42,983 bases of DNA from positions 1-42,983 of the forward strand of contig CAIVAR010000016.1 in assembly GCA_903904005.1 (NCBI GenBank), written 5' to 3'. The stretch comes from an uncultured Anaeromyxobacter sp. (GTDB taxonomy: Bacteria; Myxococcota; Myxococcia; Myxococcales; Anaeromyxobacteraceae). This document shows, one piece after another, positions 35,086 to 42,855 of this stretch (its first letter is position 1; each line of letters opens with the position of its first letter). A model generated the notes under the pieces. It was not told the origin of the DNA, ran no database searches, and saw nothing but the letters and a program-made list of their open reading frames with translations. The position numbers and the translations under genes are program-made.

Positions 35086-35091
35086 TATGAA
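35086..35091 (+). promoter_or_regulatory. candidate -10 hexamer for a leaderless hemE transcript
   Basis: TATGAA ends 9 nt before the hemE ATG in otherwise GC-only sequence. There is no Shine-Dalgarno between (CCCCGCCCG), so transcription would start at or next to the ATG. Confidence 0.4.
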
Positions 35092-35100
35092 CCCCGCCCG

Positions 35101-36168
35101 ATGAGCCCGATCCAGAACGAGCCGACCCACCGCTTCCTGCGCGCCTGCCGCAACCTCCCCGTCGACCGCATCCCCGTCTGGATGATGCGCCAGGCCGGCA
35201 GGTACCAGCCCACCTACCGCGCGGTCCGGCAGAAGGTCGGCTTCCTCGAGCTCTGCCACTCCCCGGAGCTCATCGCCCAGGTCACCGCCTCCCCCATCGA
35301 CGAGTTCGGGTTCGACGCGGCCATCCTCTTCTCCGACATCCTCATCCACCTCCCCGCCATGGGGCTCGACCTCTCCTTCGAGAAGGGTGAGAAGGGCAAG
35401 GGGGACGGCGGGCCCAAGATCGCGAACCCGGTGCGCACCCGCGCCGACGTCGACGCACTCAAGATCCCCGACCCGGCCCGCGACCTCCCCTACGTCGCAG
35501 CCGGGATCCAGGCCATCCAGAAGACGCTGGCCGGACGGGTGCCGCTCATCGGCTTCGTCGGCGGCCCGTTCACCGTTGCGAGCTACGCGGTCGAGGGGGG
35601 CAGCCAGGGCTTCACGCGCCTGAAGACGCTCCTCTACACCGACCCGGCGGCGGCCCACGCCCTCTTCGAGAAGCTGACCCGGGCGGCCATCGTGCAGCTC
35701 CAGGCCCAGATCGAGGCCGGCGCCCAGGCCGTCCAGATCTTCGAGAGCTGGCTCGGCGAGCTGGGGCGCGAGGACCTCGAGGCCTACGTCTTCCCGTACC
35801 TGGCCCGCATCGCCGAGGCCGTCCGGCCGCTCGGCGTGCCCTCCATCCTCTTCTCCACCACCACGAGCACCCACATCGCCCCGATGGCGAAGCTCGGGTA
35901 CGACGTCCTCTCCGTCGACTGGCGCATCCCCATCGCCGAGGCCCGCGCCCTGGCGCCCGATCTCGCCATGCAGGGAAACCTCGACTCGATCCTGCTGCTC
36001 GGGCCGAAGGCGCTGCTCCTCGAGCGGACCCGCAAGCTCCTGGAAGAGGGGAGCCGCCGCCCCGGTTACGTCTTCAACCTCGGGCACGGCATCACCCCGC
36101 CCACCCCGCCGGAGAACGTCAAGGCGGTGGTGGATGCGGTCCACGCCTTCCCCGTCCCCCGGGGGTGA
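35101..36168 (+). CDS. hemE: uroporphyrinogen III decarboxylase
   Basis: A 355-residue cytosolic enzyme converting uroporphyrinogen III to coproporphyrinogen III. Both family signatures are intact: PVWMMRQAGRYQPTYR near the N-terminus, with the substrate-binding Arg residues, and GFVGGPFTVASYAVEGG in the middle; the catalytic Asp lies in FDAAILFSDIL, and the C-terminal NLGHGITPPTPPENV is typical. The ATG at 35101 gives the normal N-terminus. hemN starts 3 bases after its stop, and hemH follows, forming a compact late-haem operon. Confidence 0.97.
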   Translation: MSPIQNEPTHRFLRACRNLPVDRIPVWMMRQAGRYQPTYRAVRQKVGFLELCHSPELIAQVTASPIDEFGFDAAILFSDILIHLPAMGLDLSFEKGEKGKGDGGPKIANPVRTRADVDALKIPDPARDLPYVAAGIQAIQKTLAGRVPLIGFVGGPFTVASYAVEGGSQGFTRLKTLLYTDPAAAHALFEKLTRAAIVQLQAQIEAGAQAVQIFESWLGELGREDLEAYVFPYLARIAEAVRPLGVPSILFSTTTSTHIAPMAKLGYDVLSVDWRIPIAEARALAPDLAMQGNLDSILLLGPKALLLERTRKLLEEGSRRPGYVFNLGHGITPPTPPENVKAVVDAVHAFPVPRG

Positions 36169-36171
36169 GCC

Positions 36172-37554
36172 GTGATCTCCATCCCGTCGCCAGAGCTCAT
36201 CCAGAAGTACGACCGCCCCGGCCCGCGGTACACGAGCTACCCCACCGCGCCGGAGTGGACCGACGCCCTCGGTCCGGCGCAGTTCGCCGAGCACCTGGCC
36301 CGCGCCGACGGGGCGAAGGGACCGCTTTCGATCTACGTCCACCTCCCGTTCTGCCGGGAGATGTGCCGGTTCTGCGGGTGCAACGTGGTCGCCACCCACG
36401 ACCGGACGCGCGCCGACGCCTACCTCGACGTGCTCGAGAAGGAGGTCGCGCTGGTGGCGAAGCACCTCCCCAACCGGCGGACCTTCACGCAGCTCCACTG
36501 GGGCGGCGGCACGCCGACCTTCCTCGACGAGAAGCAACTCGCCCGCTGCCACGAGATCATCACCCGCCACTTCACGTTCGCGAAGGACGGGGAGAAGGCC
36601 GTGGAGATCGATCCGGCCATCACCACCCGCTCCCAGATCGACGCGCTGGCCGCCCTGGGCTTCAACCGCATCTCCATGGGCGTCCAGGACTTCGACCCCA
36701 AGGTGCAGGAGACGGTGGGGCGCATCCAGGGCGAGAAGGAGACCGCCGACCTGGTGGCGGCCGCCCGGGCCAACGGCTTCAAGGGCGTGAACCTCGACCT
36801 CATCTACGGGCTGCCCTACCAGACGCCCGAGACCTGGAAGCGAACGCTGGAGCGGATCCTCGCCATCCATCCCGACCGGCTGGCGGTGTTCGGCTTCGCC
36901 TACGTACCCTGGGTGAAGCCGCACCAGCGGCTCCTCCCCGAGGCGGCGCTGCCCAAGACCTCCGAGCGGGTGGCCCTCTTCTTCGACGCGGTGAAGACCT
37001 TCACCGGATCGGGGTACCGGCTCATCGGCCTCGACCACTTCGCCCTCGAGACCGACGAGATGGCCCGCGCCCAGGACGAGGGGGTGCTCACCCGCAACTT
37101 CCAGGGCTACACGGTGCGTCCCGCCGACGACACCATCGCCTTCGGCATGACCTCCATCTCCGACCTGGGCGGCGCCTACGCGCAGAATGCCCACCGGCTC
37201 AAGGACTGGGCCGAGAAGGTCGAGGCCGGCGTCCTCCCCGTGGTGAAGGGCGCGTCGGTGAACGACGACGACGTCATGCGCCGGCACGTCATCAACCGGG
37301 TGATGTGCCTCCTGCGCCTCGACCTCCGGGAGGTCACGGAGAAATTTGGCGCCGCGGCCCGGGCCGAGATCGAGGCCTGCATGAAGCCGGGGCTCCCGGA
37401 GCTCGTCTCCGACGGCCTCGTCACCTTCGACGGGGACGTGCTCCATGTCACCCCGGTGGGGCAGCTCCTGGTCCGCAACGTGGCGATGATGTTCGACGCC
37501 TACCTGCCCAGGCGCGCCGCCGACAAGAAGCAGACCTTCTCCCGGACGGTCTGA
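36172..37554 (+). CDS. hemN: oxygen-independent coproporphyrinogen III dehydrogenase
   Basis: A 460-residue radical SAM enzyme that oxidatively decarboxylates coproporphyrinogen III without oxygen. The 4Fe-4S/SAM motif CxxxCxxC is at Cys61, Cys65 and Cys68 (FCREMCRFCGCN), preceded by the opening YDRPGPRYTSYPTAPEW typical of true HemN rather than the HemW look-alike. GGGTPTFL (SAM binding) and LIYGLPYQT follow, and the C-terminal HemN domain carries RRHVINRVMC. The start is GTG, 3 bases after hemE. Its use fits a micro-aerobic or facultatively anaerobic organism. Confidence 0.96.
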   Translation: MISIPSPELIQKYDRPGPRYTSYPTAPEWTDALGPAQFAEHLARADGAKGPLSIYVHLPFCREMCRFCGCNVVATHDRTRADAYLDVLEKEVALVAKHLPNRRTFTQLHWGGGTPTFLDEKQLARCHEIITRHFTFAKDGEKAVEIDPAITTRSQIDALAALGFNRISMGVQDFDPKVQETVGRIQGEKETADLVAAARANGFKGVNLDLIYGLPYQTPETWKRTLERILAIHPDRLAVFGFAYVPWVKPHQRLLPEAALPKTSERVALFFDAVKTFTGSGYRLIGLDHFALETDEMARAQDEGVLTRNFQGYTVRPADDTIAFGMTSISDLGGAYAQNAHRLKDWAEKVEAGVLPVVKGASVNDDDVMRRHVINRVMCLLRLDLREVTEKFGAAARAEIEACMKPGLPELVSDGLVTFDGDVLHVTPVGQLLVRNVAMMFDAYLPRRAADKKQTFSRTV

Positions 37555-37555
37555 G

Positions 37556-38518
37556 ATGAAGACCGCCGTCTTCCTCATGAACCTGGGCGGGCCGCGGAAC
37601 CTCGCCGAGGTGGAGCCCTACCTCTACGAGCTCTTCGCCGATCCCCTGGTGGTGACCGCGCCGTTCGGGCCGTTCCGTCCGCTCTTCGCCAAGCTCATCA
37701 GCAAGCTGCGGGCCCCCTCCTCGGCGGAGAAGTACCAGCTCATCGGCGGGCGATCGCCGCTCGTCGAGGGCACCGAGGCACAGGCCCGCGCGCTCGAGGC
37801 CGCCCTCGGCCCGGACTTCACCGTCCACCTGGCCATGCGCTGCGGACACCCGAACACGCAGGAGGGGATCCGCGCGGCGCTCGCGGCGGGGGCCGAGCAG
37901 GCGGTGTCGCTGCCGCTCTATCCGCAGTTCGCGAACGCCACCACCACGAGCTCGCTTCGCGAGATGCGCCGCCTCTGGCCGCGCGAGAAGCCGCTCTTCG
38001 AGATCTGCAGCTACCCGGACAACCCCCGCTACCTCGAGGCCTCGGCGGCCACGCTTCGGGACGCCATCGCCAAGGTGAAGCCGGAGAACCGGAAGGATCT
38101 GCTGGTCGTCTTCAGCGCCCACGGGCTCCCCATGAGCCAGGTGCGCAAGGGCGATCCCTACCCGGGCGAGGTCGAGAAGAGCGCCCGGGGAACCGCCCTG
38201 CTCGCGGGCGTGAAGCAGTTCCAGGTCACCTACCAGAGCAAGGTCGGCCCGGCGAAGTGGCTGGGGCCGGACACCAGCGAGTGGCTGGCCGCCAACTCCC
38301 GGGGGCGCGCCGTGGTGACGCACCCCATCGCCTTCGTCTCGGAGCACCTCGAGACCCTCTACGACATGGACATGCTGGCGGCCGAGGCGGCCCGCGAGGG
38401 TGGGGCGCTCGAGTACCACCGCGCCGCCGCGGTCGGGGTTCACCCCGAGTTCATCGGGGCGCTCGCCGACGTGGTGCGGTTCACGCTGGAGCGGGCGGTT
38501 CCGTCCCCACGCGGGTAA
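37556..38518 (+). CDS. hemH: ferrochelatase
   Basis: A 320-residue class I ferrochelatase. Depending on the pathway it inserts iron into protoporphyrin IX or coproporphyrin III. The N-terminal VFLMNLGGPRNLAEVEPYL, the metal-binding His189 (VVFSAHGLP) and the later HPIAFVSEHLETLYDMD with the second acidic site are present. The ATG is one base after the hemN stop. No protoporphyrinogen or coproporphyrinogen oxidase (hemG/hemY) sits between, so that step must be encoded elsewhere. Its 3' end overlaps the convergent DUF4388 gene by 38 bases. Confidence 0.96.
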   Translation: MKTAVFLMNLGGPRNLAEVEPYLYELFADPLVVTAPFGPFRPLFAKLISKLRAPSSAEKYQLIGGRSPLVEGTEAQARALEAALGPDFTVHLAMRCGHPNTQEGIRAALAAGAEQAVSLPLYPQFANATTTSSLREMRRLWPREKPLFEICSYPDNPRYLEASAATLRDAIAKVKPENRKDLLVVFSAHGLPMSQVRKGDPYPGEVEKSARGTALLAGVKQFQVTYQSKVGPAKWLGPDTSEWLAANSRGRAVVTHPIAFVSEHLETLYDMDMLAAEAAREGGALEYHRAAAVGVHPEFIGALADVVRFTLERAVPSPRG

Positions 38519-39434
38519 CGGCTTCGGCGGTCGTGAGCTGGGCCCCCCCGGTCCGGAGCAGGAACCACAGGAGCGACGCCGGGCGACCCGGTCGACGGAG
38601 CAGCACGTCCACCGCCACGGTCCCGTCCATCGCCGCCACGGTCGAGGCGTCCTCCGGTCCGAGGGCGAGCTCCCGGACCAGCGATCCGGACGTGGCGGCG
38701 CATCGGGCCAGGCGTGGCCGGCAGCCCTCGAGCGACGCTGCGAACGAGGGCTCGTCGGCCGAGAGGCGGAGCCCGGCGAGGAGCGGCGCGAGGGCCGGAG
38801 CCCGCTCCCCGCGGACGTCGGCGGCGAAGTCGGACCCGGGGTGGAAGGCGAACGGCCCCTCGGTGCGGGCGCAGAGGGAGGCGAGCCCGCGTTCGAGACC
38901 GTCTCCCCCGGACGCACCCGCGAGCTGCACCGCCACCGGCGTGCCGCGCAGGAGGAAGATCCGGTCGGCCCCGGCAGGCCCATCGAGCGCGACGATGCCG
39001 TCGGCGCCCGCGCGCCAGAGGCGCGCCAGGAGGTCGGCGAGCGACCCGAAGGCGAGCTGCCCGCTCTCCACCGGCGGGCGGGCGAGCACGCGCGCGGTCC
39101 CCGGGGAAGGGGAGTCCGGATCCGCCACGACGGGGCGCGGGGCCGGAGCCCCGAGCTGGATCCGCAGGCGGCGCGCCATCTCGGCGAAGGGCTCGACCGG
39201 GGAGGCGAAGACGATGCCCGGTGTGCCCCGGCGCATCCGGATGATGAGCTCCTCCACGTCGGTGCGGGGAAGGCGGCGGCCGAGCACGGCGACCTGGGGA
39301 TCGAAGGCGGAGAAGGCCTCCCAGGCGGCCTCGGCGTCGGCGGCCACGGCCACGTCGAGCCCCTCGTCACCGAGGGCGCGTTCGAGTGATTCCCGGGAAG
39401 CTGGGTCCCCGTCCACGATGAGGATGCGCGCCAA
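38481..39434 (-). CDS. DUF4388 protein with degenerate receiver domain
   Basis: A 317-residue regulator-like protein. The N-terminal domain (1-115) looks like a response-regulator receiver (ARILIVDGDPASRESLERAL) but the phospho-acceptor position is Gly52 (QVAVLGRRLPRTDV) where active receivers have Asp, so it is unlikely to be phosphorylated. A DUF4388 domain follows (about 135-230: GSLADLLARLWRAGADGIVALDG, IFLLRGTPVAV), a module common in myxobacterial signalling proteins. The rest is Ala/Arg/Leu-rich and unrecognised. The TTG at 39434 is chosen because TACAAT ends 8 nt before it; a GTG at 39488 would overlap otsB. Its 3' end overlaps hemH by 38 bases. Confidence 0.82.
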   Translation of the reverse strand: MARILIVDGDPASRESLERALGDEGLDVAVAADAEAAWEAFSAFDPQVAVLGRRLPRTDVEELIIRMRRGTPGIVFASPVEPFAEMARRLRIQLGAPAPRPVVADPDSPSPGTARVLARPPVESGQLAFGSLADLLARLWRAGADGIVALDGPAGADRIFLLRGTPVAVQLAGASGGDGLERGLASLCARTEGPFAFHPGSDFAADVRGERAPALAPLLAGLRLSADEPSFAASLEGCRPRLARCAATSGSLVRELALGPEDASTVAAMDGTVAVDVLLRRPGRPASLLWFLLRTGGAQLTTAEAVTRVGTEPPAPA

Positions 39435-39442
39435 GCGTCGGG

Positions 39443-39452
39443 ATTGTACGTT
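39443..39452. promoter_or_regulatory. overlapping divergent -10 elements (DUF4388 gene / otsB)
   Basis: The 10-base core ATTGTACGTT contains TACAAT on the minus strand (39448-39443) and TACGTT on the plus strand (39447-39452), sharing two base pairs. Each ends exactly 8 nt before a start codon: TTG at 39434 (minus) and ATG at 39461 (plus). Neither gene has a Shine-Dalgarno in the gap, so both messages would be leaderless and the two promoters could not be occupied at once. Confidence 0.5.
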
Positions 39453-39460
39453 GATCCGGG

Positions 39461-40234
39461 ATGCGGAACGACTTCCTTGCCGGGGCACGGGCCCCCGTCC
39501 TCGCGGAACTGGCCGCGGCCCGCCTCCTCGTCGCCTTCGACTACGACGGCGTGCTCGCCCCGCTCGTCACCGCCCCCGACGGCCGGACCATGCGCCCCCG
39601 GACAGCCCGGCTCCTCGGGGAGCTCGCCCGCCGCTACCCGGTGGCGGTGGTATCCGGCCGCGCCTTCCGCGACCTCTCGCGCCTGGCGCCGGGCCGGGAC
39701 CTCCTTCGGGTGGGGAACCACGGCTTCGAGCTGGGGCGGGCGGTCGCCGTCCCGCGTGCGGTCCTCGCGCAGGTGGCCGGCTGGGAGCGGGAGATCGGGC
39801 GCCGGCTCGCCGGATTCCCGGGCTGGCACGTGGAGCACAAGCGCTCGACCCTCTCCATTCACTTCGGGATGGGGGAGGACTGGAGGCGGGTGGGGCGGGC
39901 GGTGGGGGCGGCCGCGCGGCACCTCCGCGGGGCGAGGCTCCTTCCGGGCAAGAAGGTCCTGAACGTCATCCCCGCGAGCTTCCCCACCAAGGGGGACGCC
40001 ATCCTGAGCATCCTGGCGCGGCGCAGGCTCGACGTGGCCCTCTTCCTGGGGGACGACCGGACCGACGAGGACGTCTTCCGGATCGGGGCGCCCCGGGTGG
40101 TCGGGGTGAGGGTGGGGGCGGGGAGGACGGAGGCCCGGTGGCGCTTGCGGTCCCAGGACGAGGTCGACGAGGTGCTCGAGCGGCTGCGGGTGTTGCGGCC
40201 GCTGAAGCGGCCGCTGCTGAAGGGGGCGCCGTGA
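39461..40234 (+). CDS. otsB: trehalose-6-phosphate phosphatase
   Basis: A 257-residue HAD-superfamily phosphatase that finishes trehalose synthesis. HAD motif I is FDYDGVLAPL with nucleophile Asp27 and acid/base Asp29; motif II VVSGR follows, the cap carries GNHGFELG and WHVEHKRSTLSIHF; NVIPASFPTKGDAI (motif III Lys) and FLGDDRTDEDVF (motif IV) complete it. The trehalose-phosphatase signature GNHG and KGxA-like spacing separate it from general HAD enzymes. No otsA is adjacent. Its stop overlaps the GTG of sixA by 4 bases (GTGA), so the two are coupled. Confidence 0.93.
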   Translation: MRNDFLAGARAPVLAELAAARLLVAFDYDGVLAPLVTAPDGRTMRPRTARLLGELARRYPVAVVSGRAFRDLSRLAPGRDLLRVGNHGFELGRAVAVPRAVLAQVAGWEREIGRRLAGFPGWHVEHKRSTLSIHFGMGEDWRRVGRAVGAAARHLRGARLLPGKKVLNVIPASFPTKGDAILSILARRRLDVALFLGDDRTDEDVFRIGAPRVVGVRVGAGRTEARWRLRSQDEVDEVLERLRVLRPLKRPLLKGAP

Positions 40235-40737
40235 GGCTCCTTCTCGTCCGGCACGGCCCAGCGGAGGACCGGGTGGCCTGGAGGGCGCTCGGGAAGGACG
40301 ACGGGTCGCGCCCTCTCACCGCCGAGGGTCGTGAACGGACCCGGGCCGCCCTGAAGGGGCTCTCCCGCGTGCTCGATCCGCCGGGGGTGATCGCCACGAG
40401 CCCGCTCGTGCGGGCCGTCGAGACCGCCGCGGAGCTGGCCCGCGCCTTCCGCTCCGGGGCCCCGGAGGTCCTCCCGGCAATCGCTCCGGGGGAGCCGCCC
40501 GTCGCGGTCACCTCCTGGCTCGCATCCTCCCGGCCGGTCGAGCTCGTCGCCCTGGTGGGGCACGAGCCCCAGCTGGGGCGGGTCGCCTGCTGGCTTCTCG
40601 CCCGGACGCCGGAGCCGTTCCTCGCACTCAAGAAGTCGGGCGCCTGCCTGCTCGATCTGGGCGATCGGCCCCGTGCCGGCGCCGCCCGCCTGGTCTGGAT
40701 GCTCGCCCCCGCCGAGCTTCGTCGCCTGGGCCGGTGA
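40231..40737 (+). CDS. sixA: phosphohistidine phosphatase SixA
   Basis: A 168-residue histidine phosphatase with the RHG motif at residues 7-9 (LLLVRHGPAEDR, catalytic His8), the second Arg in TSPLVRAVETA, and the second His in LVGHEPQLGR. It removes phosphate from His-phosphorylated proteins such as Hpt domains or PTS components. The length and the PLTAEGRERTR region fit SixA rather than a phosphoglycerate mutase. GTG start overlaps otsB (GTGA). Confidence 0.9.
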   Translation: MRLLLVRHGPAEDRVAWRALGKDDGSRPLTAEGRERTRAALKGLSRVLDPPGVIATSPLVRAVETAAELARAFRSGAPEVLPAIAPGEPPVAVTSWLASSRPVELVALVGHEPQLGRVACWLLARTPEPFLALKKSGACLLDLGDRPRAGAARLVWMLAPAELRRLGR

Positions 40738-40770
40738 CCGCGTCGGGGCGGCGCGGTAAGTAGAGACCCG

Positions 40771-42189
40771 ATGCGGCGCCCCCCCCCTCCCGCCATGCCC
40801 GGGCTCTTCGACCGGCCCCCGCCCCGGGTGCCCCACGTCCTCACGGTCGGGGAGCTGACCCGGCGGCTCAAGGGGGCCGTGGAGCCCGCCTTCCAGGACG
40901 TGTGGGTGGGCGGCGAGGTCGGCAACCTCCGCCGCCAGCAGAGCGGCCACCTCTACTTCGGGTTGAAGGACGCCGACGCCGCCATCGACGCGGTCATCTG
41001 GGCCTCGACGGCGCGAAAGGTGAAGTTCGACCTGCGCGACGGCACGGACGTGGTGGCGTGGGGGCGCATCGAGATCTACGCGCCCCGCGGCCGCTACCAG
41101 CTCGTGGTCCAGGAGATCGAGCCCCGTGGCGCGGGGGCGAGGGCGCTCGCCCTCGAGCAGCTCAAGGAGCGGCTCGCCGCCGACGGACTTCTCGATCCGT
41201 CGCGCAAGCGCCCCCTGCCGTTCCTTCCCGCGTGCATCGGCGTCGCGACCAGCACCTCCGGCGCCGCGCTGCAGGACTTCCTCCGGGTCGTCCGCCAGCG
41301 CTTCCCGGGAGCCCGGGTGGTGGTCGCCGGCTGCCGGGTCCAGGGGGACGGGGCCGCGGCCACGGTGATCGCGGCGCTCCGCCTGCTCGTCGACCACGGC
41401 GTCGACGTCGCGGTGGTGACCCGCGGCGGCGGCTCGGCCGACGACCTCTGGGAGTTCAACGACGAGCGGCTGGCCCGCTTCATCGCCGCTTGTCCGGTGC
41501 CGGTGGTGAGCGCCGTGGGGCACGAGGTCGACGTCACCGTCGCCGACCTGGTGGCCGACCTTCGGGCGGCGACGCCCACCCACGCCGCGGAGGTGGTGGT
41601 TCCGGTGAGGGACGACCTGGCCGCGATCCTCTCCGGCCTGCGCGGCCGGCTGGTCCGGGCGGAGACGGCGGCGGTCTCGGGGCGGCGCCGCGTGCTCCGG
41701 GCGCTCCGCGCCGAGCTCGTGGACCCCCGGCGCATCCTCTCCGACCAGCGCAGGCGGCTCGACGACACCCTCCACCGGGCGTCCACCGCGGCCTCCCTCC
41801 GCCTCCGGGGGGAGCGGTCGCGCCTGGTCTCGGCGGGCGAGACCCTCCGCCGCCGGGAGCCGCGGGCCCTCCTGCGCGAGCTCCGCCGGCGCCGCGACGC
41901 CGCCCGGGAGGGCCTGCGGGCCTGGAGCGCCGCCACCTTCCGGCGGGAGTCGCTCCGGCTCGAGCGGCTCTCCTCCCGGCTCGAGCCGGCCAACGTCGGG
42001 AAGATCCTGGCCCGGGGCTTCGCCCTCGCCTTGCGGGACGGCAGCCCGGTGCGGCGCAGCGCCGATGCTGCTCCTGGCGATCGCCTGAGGGTGGTCCTGG
42101 GGCAGGGATGGCTCGATACCCGCGTCGAGTCGCGGGACGCCCCGCCCGATCCGATCCCGGGGCTCCCCGGCGGGACCGAGGAGGCATAG
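40771..42189 (+). CDS. xseA: exodeoxyribonuclease VII large subunit
   Basis: A 472-residue subunit of the single-strand DNA exonuclease ExoVII. The OB-fold DNA-binding domain (about 22-120; [27 protein letters not shown]) is followed by the catalytic core with [40 protein letters not shown], and [30 protein letters not shown], then a long coiled coil (about 280-400) and a C-terminal strand segment ([11 protein letters not shown]). ATG at 40771 or 40795; TAAGTA 8 nt before 40771 supports the first. The xseA-xseB pair is followed by a receiver gene and ispA. Confidence 0.96.
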   Translation: MRRPPPPAMPGLFDRPPPRVPHVLTVGELTRRLKGAVEPAFQDVWVGGEVGNLRRQQSGHLYFGLKDADAAIDAVIWASTARKVKFDLRDGTDVVAWGRIEIYAPRGRYQLVVQEIEPRGAGARALALEQLKERLAADGLLDPSRKRPLPFLPACIGVATSTSGAALQDFLRVVRQRFPGARVVVAGCRVQGDGAAATVIAALRLLVDHGVDVAVVTRGGGSADDLWEFNDERLARFIAACPVPVVSAVGHEVDVTVADLVADLRAATPTHAAEVVVPVRDDLAAILSGLRGRLVRAETAAVSGRRRVLRALRAELVDPRRILSDQRRRLDDTLHRASTAASLRLRGERSRLVSAGETLRRREPRALLRELRRRRDAAREGLRAWSAATFRRESLRLERLSSRLEPANVGKILARGFALALRDGSPVRRSADAAPGDRLRVVLGQGWLDTRVESRDAPPDPIPGLPGGTEEA

Positions 42190-42192
42190 AGT

Positions 42193-42462
42193 ATGGCCGT
42201 GAGCCGCGAGAAGAAGACACCCGAGCCCGCCCCCGAGCCGTACGACCAGCTGGTCGAGCGGCTCGAGAAGCTGGTCGCCGAGCTGGAGGGCGGGACGCTC
42301 CCGCTCGAGAAGTCGCTCGAGACCTTCGCCGAGGGGGTCCGGCTGGCCCGGGAGGCCGGGCGCAAGCTAGACGAGGCGGAACGCCGCGTGGAGGAGCTGC
42401 TCCGGGCCGACGACGGCTCGGTGGCGGTCCGGCCGCTCGGCGAGGAAGGTGGGGGCGCATGA
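42193..42462 (+). CDS. xseB: exodeoxyribonuclease VII small subunit
   Basis: An 89-residue helical partner of XseA. The family core [50 protein letters not shown] is complete, and the tail is acidic and Gly-rich. ATG 3 bases after xseA. Its stop overlaps the next ATG by 4 bases (ATGA). Confidence 0.95.
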   Translation: MAVSREKKTPEPAPEPYDQLVERLEKLVAELEGGTLPLEKSLETFAEGVRLAREAGRKLDEAERRVEELLRADDGSVAVRPLGEEGGGA

Positions 42463-42842
42463 CCGAGCGGAAGCCGAAGGTGACCATCGTCGACGACGAC
42501 CGAGACACCCGCGAGATGCTCACGCTCGCGCTGGAGCTCGAGGGGTTCGAGGTGTCGCAGGCGGCCAACGGCCTGCGCCTCATCTCCGCCATGCACGTCG
42601 ACCGCCCCGACGTCATCCTGCTCGACGTCATGATGAGCTGGATCGACGGCTTCGAGCTCTGCCGGGCCATCAAGAAGAACCCCACCTTCGGCGACATCCC
42701 GGTCATCTTCATCACCGCCCGGAAGAGCCCCGAGGACGAGCGCACGGGCCGCGACGCGGGGGCCGCCGACTACTTCACCAAGCCGCTCGACGTCGACCGG
42801 CTCATCGAGCGGATCCGGGGGATGATCCCGGCCCGGAAGTGA
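42459..42842 (+). CDS. single-domain response regulator (receiver only)
   Basis: A 127-residue stand-alone receiver domain. All phosphorylation residues are present: the acidic cluster VDDDRD (11-16), phospho-acceptor Asp56 (VILLDVMM), Thr86 (FITARKS) and Lys108 (YFTKPLD). There is no output domain, so it acts through protein contacts or as a phosphate relay. The kinase is not in the window. The ATG is embedded in the xseB stop (ATGA), tying its translation to exonuclease VII. Confidence 0.93.
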   Translation: MTERKPKVTIVDDDRDTREMLTLALELEGFEVSQAANGLRLISAMHVDRPDVILLDVMMSWIDGFELCRAIKKNPTFGDIPVIFITARKSPEDERTGRDAGAADYFTKPLDVDRLIERIRGMIPARK

Positions 42843-42848
42843 TAGAAG
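42843..42848 (+). promoter_or_regulatory. candidate -10 hexamer before ispA
   Basis: TAGAAG ends 7 nt before the GTG at 42856, with no Shine-Dalgarno in the gap (CCTCCCC). The same hexamer at the same distance precedes the thiamine-diphosphate enzyme gene at 2935. Confidence 0.3.
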
Positions 42849-42855
42849 CCTCCCC

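Larger units (their letters stand above)
34466..35100. other. 635-base gene-free gap, extremely GC-rich, with tandem repeats
   Basis: No reading frame here shows a recognisable domain; the long open frames on several strands reflect the near absence of A and T. The left third (34470-34720) is rich in self-complementary GC words and could fold strongly, but I recognise no known RNA. The middle holds a 40-bp tandem repeat with poly-C tracts (listed separately). The right part leads to hemE and contains its probable promoter just before the ATG. Confidence 0.6.

Noticed and set aside
34108-37578. A 1156-codon open frame on the minus strand across hemE, hemN and the repeat gap
   Set aside because: Antisense to intact haem genes; no domain, and the open state follows from lack of A/T stops.
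39435-39488. Longer DUF4388 protein starting at GTG 39488
   Set aside because: It would overlap otsB by 28 bases and put the start inside the shared promoter; the extra residues are not part of a receiver fold.
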